Assembly (NCBI GenBank): GCA_007128525.1 | Contig: SKXG01000173.1 | Coordinates: 1 to 12,872, forward strand | Length of the DNA stretch: 12,872 bases | Direction of reading: 5' to 3' | Source: Pseudomonadales bacterium | Lineage (GTDB): Bacteria > Pseudomonadota > Gammaproteobacteria > Pseudomonadales > Azotimanducaceae | Shown here: piece by piece, positions 7,652 to 12,872 of the stretch | Position numbering within the stretch: position 1 is the stretch's first letter | Layout: each line of letters begins with the position of its first letter | Position numbers and translations under genes: made by a program | The notes under the pieces: generated by a model | The model's input: only the letters and a program-made list of their open reading frames with translations | Told to the model about the DNA's origin: nothing | Databases searched by the model: none

Positions 7652-9514
7652 TTATGCTGCCTCCGCGGTAGCTTCCCGGGTGACAGGAAGTCTGACGATG
7701 AATTTCGTGCCGACGCCAACCTCGGATTGCACATCAATGTGGCCGCCGTGGTCGTCGATGATCTTGCTGACAATGGACATACCAAGCCCGGTACCCTGAC
7801 CCACCGGTTTGGTGGTGAAGAACGGGTCCATGATCTTGGCAAGGTTCTCTTCCGGTATGCCACAGCCGGTGTCTTGCACCTCGACTTCAACCCAGTTGTC
7901 GACATGTCGGGTACGCAGCGTCAGCGTGCCCTTGTTGTCCATAGCCTGCACCGCATTGGTGACCAGGTTGATAAAGACCTGGTTGATCTTTGACGGTGCA
8001 CAGAGAATCTCCGGAATCTCTTCAAAGTCTTTGACCACCTCGACACCATACTTCCAGAGGTTGTGGGTAATGGTCAGCGTCTTCTCCAGGCCGTCCCGAA
8101 CATCGAAGGCATCCTCACCGGCACGATCCAGGCGACTGAAGTCCTTCAAGCTCTGTACCAGCTCGCTGATCTGAGCCAGGCCATCCTGGCTGTCTGTGGT
8201 CAGAGCATCGATCTCCTCGATGATCTCTGATGCGGCCACCGGATCTACGGCGTCACGCAGCCGCTGCAGCTCAGCCTTCAGGTCCTGAGTGGTTGCACCC
8301 GGCGTCTTGAGAACTTCGACGACCCGTACTGCGTGATCAATCAGGACCTTCAGGTCCTCGACGTTCTCTGCTGTGGTCGACTGATTGTTCATAACGTACA
8401 GCAAGGGCGTATTGATCTCGTGCATCACACCTGCCACAAGCTGGCCAAGGGATGACATCTTTTCGGCTTGTACCAGCTGCACCTGCGACTCCTTCAGCTC
8501 GTTGTAGGCGTCTTCCAGGTCTTCAGTACGCTCTCGCACCCGCTCTTCAAGCGAGGCGTTCATGGTGGCGAGCTGCAGGGCCGAGTCGTTGAGCTGGCCG
8601 TAACTGCGCTGCAACCGGAAGCCGAAATATCCAAGTACGATCAAGAGCAGTGCTGTGTAAAGGTTCAGGAGGACACGGGAGTCATTGACCGTTGACAGCA
8701 GGAAAAGGTAGTCCCGGCCGACCAGATCACGCAGGCCTTCAGACTGACGGACGAACTGGTTGACGCCCAGACCTTCGAAGCTTCGGTCAAGCGCACGACG
8801 CATCGGTGCCAGCTCACTCAGAGCGTCGCCCAGCTCGGCCAGGCGGTTCTGATCGCTCTGCGAACGCAGATCCACCACATCGCCGAAGCGGGCTACAATG
8901 GCTTCCACCTGGAGCAGATCGGCATCACCACCACGCTCGATGCGCTGCAGAATTTGCTGGGAGCTGCGAAAGACCGTGTCAGCAGCGTCATTCAAACGTC
9001 GCTCACGCAGCTCCCGGACGAACTCCCGGCTCAACTGCGACGTCTCTTCATGCCGGCGCCGGAACTCGTGATGCTGATTCGCGTACTCGCGTGCCTGGGC
9101 GGAAATCTGGTCTGCCTGGCGAGTCACGCTCTGAAACTCACGCGTGACGCGGGCCGGATCTACCCGACTGCCCTCCTGACCGCCCACAGAGTTGAACAGG
9201 TCGATCATCTGCCCGCGCAGCTGGTCAGTTGCCCCGGGCTGGGCCGGGAACCCGCTTTCAATGTCGCGTCTCGCCTGCGCCAGCGTGGCATCCATGCCCT
9301 CACTGAGCGCCGCCAACTGACTGCGGCCATCAATGTTGAGGTTCCGCATGTTGATCAGCTCGCGATCCATGGCCTGCGCAATATCCCGCAGATGCCTGAG
9401 GGACTCGTCGAGCCGGCGCTGAGAGTCGTTCGACGATGTCGACAGCACGACCAGCGCTCCGAGCAGCGCTATGGCTGCCAGTGCGAGCAGGATATTGAGA
9501 GTTGTCCTTACCAT
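7652..9514 (-). CDS. Membrane sensor histidine kinase (HisKA/HATPase_c)
   Basis: Inner-membrane kinase of 620 residues from ATG 9514. Helix 1 (about 6-26) and helix 2 (about 282-300) enclose a ~250-residue, mostly helical and charged periplasmic region of unknown ligand. A coiled coil (about 304-352) follows. The H-box is at about 352-372 with phospho-acceptor H365 in GVMHEINTP. The ATPase domain shows the N-box INLVTNAVQAM (N516, N520), G1 VQDTGCGIP (D548), the F-box DPFFTTKP and G2 GQGTGLGM. About 151 residues separate the H-box His from the N-box Asn, more than in EnvZ-type kinases; the extra length lies in the helical hairpin after the H-box. A GTG directly before the ATG (9517) is an alternative start, but the AAGGAG at 9527-9522 is better spaced for the ATG. 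It is the first secure gene of a coupled operon with the response regulator and TonB/TPR genes. Confidence 0.94.
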   Translation of the reverse strand: MVRTTLNILLALAAIALLGALVVLSTSSNDSQRRLDESLRHLRDIAQAMDRELINMRNLNIDGRSQLAALSEGMDATLAQARRDIESGFPAQPGATDQLRGQMIDLFNSVGGQEGSRVDPARVTREFQSVTRQADQISAQAREYANQHHEFRRRHEETSQLSREFVRELRERRLNDAADTVFRSSQQILQRIERGGDADLLQVEAIVARFGDVVDLRSQSDQNRLAELGDALSELAPMRRALDRSFEGLGVNQFVRQSEGLRDLVGRDYLFLLSTVNDSRVLLNLYTALLLIVLGYFGFRLQRSYGQLNDSALQLATMNASLEERVRERTEDLEDAYNELKESQVQLVQAEKMSSLGQLVAGVMHEINTPLLYVMNNQSTTAENVEDLKVLIDHAVRVVEVLKTPGATTQDLKAELQRLRDAVDPVAASEIIEEIDALTTDSQDGLAQISELVQSLKDFSRLDRAGEDAFDVRDGLEKTLTITHNLWKYGVEVVKDFEEIPEILCAPSKINQVFINLVTNAVQAMDNKGTLTLRTRHVDNWVEVEVQDTGCGIPEENLAKIMDPFFTTKPVGQGTGLGMSIVSKIIDDHGGHIDVQSEVGVGTKFIVRLPVTREATAEAA

Positions 9515-9876
9515 CACCTTGCTCCTTCGGACTGCACCTTTCGATGTCTTGGCTTGTGGTTTTCTATACGTTCCCCTGGTTGTGCGTGCGTCGAAGGTCT
9601 CTCCGGTGCAGCCGCCAGGCTCTTTTCAGTCCCTTGAAACGGCAGCCACTGCACAGCGGCGGAGCTTAATGGAGCACCGCGCCCCAACTCTGAGCAGAAT
9701 TGCAGTAAGAGACTGTGTAAGTGTTCACAGATTCGCCCGTGCGCCGCCAATACGGCGCCACCGGGGCGGCCCAGGGACCTTTCAATGGGTCGAATGGGAA
9801 CTTTGCGGGACAGCAGCACACCAATAATCGCTGCTGCGGAGATGGGCATTCTGCCCGCTGTACTCTGATGCTTCAT
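9514..9876 (-). CDS. Doubtful 120-codon ORF upstream of and overlapping the kinase start
   Basis: Unrecognised protein. Two features favour a gene. AAGGTGAG sits 8 nt before the ATG at 9876, and the TGA stop overlaps the kinase ATG as TGATG (9516-9512), a common coupling arrangement. The N-terminus has a mildly hydrophobic stretch (about 11-22, PISAAAIIGVLL). Against it, the remainder is rich in Arg, His and Pro without a domain pattern. Its codons include many that the neighbouring genes avoid (AGA, AGG, TTA, ATA, CGA). It may be a leader ORF, a decayed gene or chance. Confidence 0.22.
   Translation of the reverse strand: MKHQSTAGRMPISAAAIIGVLLSRKVPIRPIERSLGRPGGAVLAAHGRICEHLHSLLLQFCSELGRGAPLSSAAVQWLPFQGTEKSLAAAPERPSTHAQPGERIENHKPRHRKVQSEGAR
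9522..9527 (-). promoter_or_regulatory. Ribosome binding site of the histidine kinase
   Basis: AAGGAG on the minus strand lies 7 nt before ATG 9514 and 4 nt before GTG 9517. The spacing favours the ATG as the main start. Confidence 0.65.
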
Positions 9877-10329
9877 GGCGGCCGCTCACCTTTGCCAGGA
9901 CCTTGGTAGATTAAGGGCCGTAAGGGCGCGTCCGGGCAATGAGACAAGTGTGCGGGCTTGGAAGGACCTGGTGAGCAGGTTTGCAGGCTGTGAGGCGCGT
10001 CACTGACAGGGCTTGACTGAAACCCTAGAGGGGCGGTCGCAGATACTGCAACCCGGGGGCACTCTAGCGAATACCGGTGGACTTGGCCAAGACCGGATTG
10101 TAAGCACTTGCCGGGTACTCGCCGGCGCCGCACGAAAGGCGGGCGTTGCCGACGTAGCGGTGTAAGATGGCCCGACGGAAAGGCCAATCTTGATCGTATA
10201 CAAGAAATCTTGCAAGGCGTGTCTGTCAGGTCCACCCGGCCCGGTGCCCGGCATCGCGTCTGAAAGTGCCAGCGGACGAAAAACGACGGCACTGATCCAT
10301 CTTCTGTCAGCGTTCTACTCAGAGACACT
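9877..10329. other. Divergent intergenic region without convincing gene
   Basis: This stretch separates the leftward signalling cassette from the rightward efflux operon and should hold both promoters. Open frames are present, for example a 151-codon minus-strand frame ending at 9873, but their translations are Arg/Pro/Cys-rich and show no domain. I checked by eye for tRNA, tmRNA, RNase P and SRP RNA signatures and saw none. No clear sigma-70 hexamer pair stands out on either strand. The only conspicuous structure is the half-site cluster at 10186-10216. Confidence 0.6.
10186..10216. repeat. Cluster of TCTTG/CAAGA half-sites, possible operator
   Basis: AATCTTG occurs at 10186-10192 and again at 10206-10212, exactly 20 bp apart (about two helical turns). 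CAAGA at 10201-10205 is the inverse half-site, and CTTGCAAG at 10209-10216 is a perfect palindrome. The orientation alternates TCTTG, CAAGA, TCTTG, CAAG. The cluster ends 113 bp before the efflux adaptor start, where a local repressor or activator could bind. No regulator gene is in the window. Confidence 0.4.
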
Positions 10330-11451
10330 ATGAAAAAATCTCTTGTGCCCCTTCTGATCCTGCTCGTCGCCGGACTCGCCGCCTACGGCCTGTTTTTGCA
10401 TAACGGCAACAATGGCGGCTCTGCCGGAGGGCCACCGGCGGGCTTTGGCGGCATGGGTGGCGGTGCCTTGGTCGTCCTTGAAGCCGTTGAATACGAGCGA
10501 CTGGCAAATGAGATTGAAGCCATTGGAACTGTCCGGGCGCTGGAGTCGGTCACGCTGACACCAAAGGTGTCGGATACGGTCAGTGCCATCCACTTTGAAG
10601 ACGGCGACCTGGTCGAAGCAGGCACCATATTATTGGAGCTGACCAACCGGGAAGAGCAGGCGTTGCTGGCCGAGGCGCAGGCCAACCTGGAAGATGGAAG
10701 GCGTCAGCTGCGGCGCCTTGAAGAGCTGGTGCAGCAGGGCAGCGTCCCTGTCTCACAAGTCGATGAAGCCCGATCCCGCGTCGATGCCCAGGAAGCACGG
10801 CTCGAAGCCCTGCTGGCCCGGCTTGATGATCGGCTGATCCGAGCCCCATTCGACGGCGCCCTGGGCTTCCGCGAGGTCAGCCAAGGGACGCTGGTATCAC
10901 CCGGCACCGCGATCACCACCATTGACGACATCTCCAGCATCCGGCTCGAATTTTCCGTACCGGAAGTGTTTCTTGGCGTGCTTGCGCCGGGACAGCGGGT
11001 CGTTGCGCGGAGTGCCGCCTACCCCGACGAGACTTTCGAAGGTGAGATCAGCAGCATCGGCTCCCGCGTCGACCCGGTCAGCCGTGCGGCGACCGTCCGG
11101 GCACGAATCCCGAACGACGAGCTGCGGCTGCGGCCCGGTATGCTCATGACGCTACGGCTGGTGACGGCCGAGCGCGACGCTCTGGTGGTGCCGGAGCGGG
11201 CTGTCACCCAGATTGACACCCGGGCCTTTGTGTATGTCGCCAACGACGGCATCGCCGAGCAGAGAACCGTCAGACTCGGCGACAGGCAGCCTGGTCGGGT
11301 GGAAATTCTCGACGGCCTCGAGGCCGGTGAAGAAATCGTGACCGATGGTGTGATCCGTGTCCGTCCTGGCGCCCGGCTCATGACGGAAGCCGGCATGTCG
11401 AACCGCAACGCCGGAGGCCGCCCCGATGGCGCACGCCCCAGTGAGTCCTAA
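10330..11451 (+). CDS. RND efflux periplasmic adaptor (membrane fusion protein)
   Basis: A 373-residue HlyD/AcrA-type adaptor that would link the RND pump encoded next to an outer-membrane channel. Residues about 4-23 form an uncleaved anchor or signal segment. There is no lipobox cysteine, so it is not an AcrA-like lipoprotein. A Gly-rich linker spans about 26-46. The first half of the barrel-sandwich (lipoyl-like) domain is at about 60-106 (TPKVSDTVSAIHFEDGDLVEAGTILLEL). The alpha-hairpin runs about 107-165, and the second lipoyl half carries LIRAPFDGALGFREVSQGTLVSPG (169-192). The beta-barrel is about 203-280 and the membrane-proximal domain about 284-350. The short hairpin and sequence recall MexH/VexC-type adaptors. 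It ends with tandem stops TAA TAG. The ribosome binding site is weak (only AGAG/GAGA near 10320). Confidence 0.92.
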   Translation: MKKSLVPLLILLVAGLAAYGLFLHNGNNGGSAGGPPAGFGGMGGGALVVLEAVEYERLANEIEAIGTVRALESVTLTPKVSDTVSAIHFEDGDLVEAGTILLELTNREEQALLAEAQANLEDGRRQLRRLEELVQQGSVPVSQVDEARSRVDAQEARLEALLARLDDRLIRAPFDGALGFREVSQGTLVSPGTAITTIDDISSIRLEFSVPEVFLGVLAPGQRVVARSAAYPDETFEGEISSIGSRVDPVSRAATVRARIPNDELRLRPGMLMTLRLVTAERDALVVPERAVTQIDTRAFVYVANDGIAEQRTVRLGDRQPGRVEILDGLEAGEEIVTDGVIRVRPGARLMTEAGMSNRNAGGRPDGARPSES

Positions 11452-11497
11452 TAGGCGCGAGGCGCCTGACGTCAATACAGCAGCGCGGCGCAACCGT

Positions 11498-11503
11498 GGA
11501 GGG
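11498..11503 (+). promoter_or_regulatory. Ribosome binding site of the RND pump gene
   Basis: GGAGGG lies 7 nt before ATG 11511. A nearer ATG at 11504 is out of frame with the pump and directly abuts the site. Confidence 0.7.
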
Positions 11504-11510
11504 ATGACTG

Positions 11511-12872
11511 ATGTGGCTTTCTGACATTTCGGTCAAGCGGCCGGTACTGGCAACCGTCATCGCACTGTTGTTGCTGTCGCTCGGCATACTGTCCTTCCTG
11601 AATCTGCCGCTGCGCGAATACCCGAACATCAACCCACCGGTCGTATCGATCAACACCAGTTACACCGGTGCATCTGCGGAAGTCATTGAAACCCGCGTGA
11701 CGCAGCTGATCGAAGATCAGGTCAGCGGCGTGGAAGGTGTCAAGTCGATCCGCTCGTCGAGCCGCAACGAGCGCTCCAACATCACGATCGAATTCGATTT
11801 GAGCCGCAACATCGACGAGGCGGCAAACGACATCCGCGACCGTGTCTCGCGCATTTCCGGGATGCTCCCAGAAGATGCCGATCCGCCGCGAGTGGCGAAA
11901 CAGGACGCCGACGCACAACCCGCGATGTTCATGAGCCTGAGTAGCGAAGCGCTGTCGCCAATGGAGCTGACGGACTATGCCGAGCGCTTCATCATCGACC
12001 GACTCGCGGTCGTACCCGGTGTCGCCGAGGCGCGGGTCAACGGGTCTGGCCGACCGTCGATGCGTGTCTGGCTGGATCGCACCGAGCTGGCAGCGCGCAA
12101 TCTGGCCGTTTCTGATATCGAGGCCGCGCTGCGCCGCGAGAACCTGGAGCTGCCGGCTGGCCGGATCGACTCCCCGGAACGGGAATTTCAGGTGCGTATC
12201 GCCCGCAGCTATGCCAGTCCTCAGGACTTTCGCGAGCTGGTGGTTGCGCGTGGTGAGAATGGCCACCTGATCCGGCTTGGGGAAGTTGCCCGAATCGAGC
12301 TGGGGCCCCGCAACCTCCGGACCTCGTTCCGCGCCAACCGACAGAACACCGTTGGCATCGCCATCGTCCGGCAGTCCACCGCCAACACGCTGGAAACGCT
12401 GGAAGGCGTCAAGGATGAAATGGCGTTGATCAATCAGGGGCTGCCTGAGGGCATGATGCTGGTGGCCAGCTCTGATGATTCCGTATTCATCCGTGAAGCC
12501 ATAGACGCCGTTTATCTCACCATCATCATCACCATGTCGCTGGTGGCACTCGTCATCCTGTTCTTCCTGGGCAGCTTCCGCGCCATGCTGATACCGGCCG
12601 TGACCATTCCGATCTGCCTGATTTCGGCGTTCACCGCACTGGCGTTGTTTGGTTTCTCGATTAACCTGATCACGCTGCTGGCGCTGGTGCTTTGTATCGG
12701 GCTGGTCGTCGACGACGCCATCGTGGTGCTGGAGAACGTGCATCGGCGTATTGAAGCCGGCGAACCGCCATTGCTTGGCGCTTACAATGGTGCACGGCAG
12801 GTGGCGTTTGCCGTGATCGCGACGACAGCCGTTATCGTGACCGTGTTTGTGCCGATCATGTTCCTGCAGGAC
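11511..12872 (+). CDS. RND multidrug efflux permease (HAE1 type), 3' end outside window
   Basis: Inner-membrane proton-driven exporter subunit, cut by the right edge after 454 of the roughly 1,000-1,050 codons usual for the family; the frame is open to the last base. The N-terminus MWLSDISVKRPVLATVIALL is the typical cytoplasmic tip plus helix 1. The porter region starts with LREYPNINPPVVSINTSYTG and continues through VEGVKSIRSSS and the RDRVSR segment. Helices 2-5 follow at about 335-452. Helix 4 carries the proton-relay aspartates D401/D402 in LCIGLVVDDAIVVLENV, equivalent to D407/D408 of AcrB, so the pump should be active. It starts 59 nt after the adaptor stop, forming an adaptor-pump operon. 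Substrates cannot be inferred. An outer-membrane factor gene may lie downstream or elsewhere. Confidence 0.95.
   Translation, partial: MWLSDISVKRPVLATVIALLLLSLGILSFLNLPLREYPNINPPVVSINTSYTGASAEVIETRVTQLIEDQVSGVEGVKSIRSSSRNERSNITIEFDLSRNIDEAANDIRDRVSRISGMLPEDADPPRVAKQDADAQPAMFMSLSSEALSPMELTDYAERFIIDRLAVVPGVAEARVNGSGRPSMRVWLDRTELAARNLAVSDIEAALRRENLELPAGRIDSPEREFQVRIARSYASPQDFRELVVARGENGHLIRLGEVARIELGPRNLRTSFRANRQNTVGIAIVRQSTANTLETLEGVKDEMALINQGLPEGMMLVASSDDSVFIREAIDAVYLTIIITMSLVALVILFFLGSFRAMLIPAVTIPICLISAFTALALFGFSINLITLLALVLCIGLVVDDAIVVLENVHRRIEAGEPPLLGAYNGARQVAFAVIATTAVIVTVFVPIMFLQD

Noticed and set aside
8954..9637. 227-codon plus-strand frame opposite the kinase sensor region
   Set aside because: Lies opposite the supported kinase gene, and its translation shows no recognisable domain.
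9727..9759. Short inverted repeats such as GCGCCG/CGGCGC in the gap left of the kinase start
   Set aside because: 5-6-bp arms in GC-rich DNA are expected by chance and show no T-run or promoter context.
9873..10328. 151-codon minus-strand frame in the divergent gap
   Set aside because: Arg/Pro/Cys/Ser-rich translation, no domain, rare codons and no convincing ribosome binding site.
11472..12743. 423-codon minus-strand frame across the efflux genes
   Set aside because: Gln/Arg/His/Asp-rich translation is typical of the antisense of a GC-rich gene; it lies wholly opposite the well-supported RND pump.

Overview
The window reads as chromosomal DNA from a GC-rich gammaproteobacterium. The evidence is a classical two-domain ArgA (kinase-like plus GNAT), an ArgE-type acetylornithine deacetylase, and an HAE1-type RND efflux pair. 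I cannot name the genus; a halophilic or Chromatiales/Wenzhouxiangella-like lineage is only a guess. No tRNA, rRNA, CRISPR, insertion sequence or phage gene is visible.

Region 1 (about 1-5038, + strand) is amino-acid biosynthesis. It holds argE (58-1215), a six-helix membrane protein of unknown function (1254-1934), argA (2010-3335) and ilvD (3368-5038). ArgA makes N-acetylglutamate at the entry of the linear arginine pathway, and ArgE removes the acetyl group to give ornithine. IlvD is the third common step of isoleucine/valine synthesis. A strong 13-bp hairpin (5076-5104), T-rich on both strands, ends this block and the convergent block that follows.

Region 2 (5133-9514, - strand) is the most interesting part. 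It encodes a compact signalling cassette, transcribed right to left. A membrane sensor histidine kinase is followed after 2 nt by a protein with two receiver domains and no recognisable output domain. After 3 nt comes a membrane-anchored periplasmic protein made of three ~90-residue TPR-like repeats and a TonB C-terminal domain. A 120-codon ORF just upstream of the kinase overlaps its ATG as TGATG, so it may be a fourth member, but its codon use is poor. No exbB/exbD or TonB-dependent receptor is present. My inference is a two-component module that acts through protein contacts or cell-envelope mechanics rather than DNA binding.

Region 3 (9515-10329) is an 815-bp divergent gap with no convincing gene other than the doubtful 120-codon ORF. 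It holds a cluster of alternating TCTTG/CAAGA half-sites near 10186-10216 that looks like a possible operator for the efflux genes.

Region 4 (10330-12872, + strand) is an RND efflux operon: a periplasmic adaptor and, 59 nt later, the inner-membrane RND pump. The pump runs off the right edge after 454 codons.
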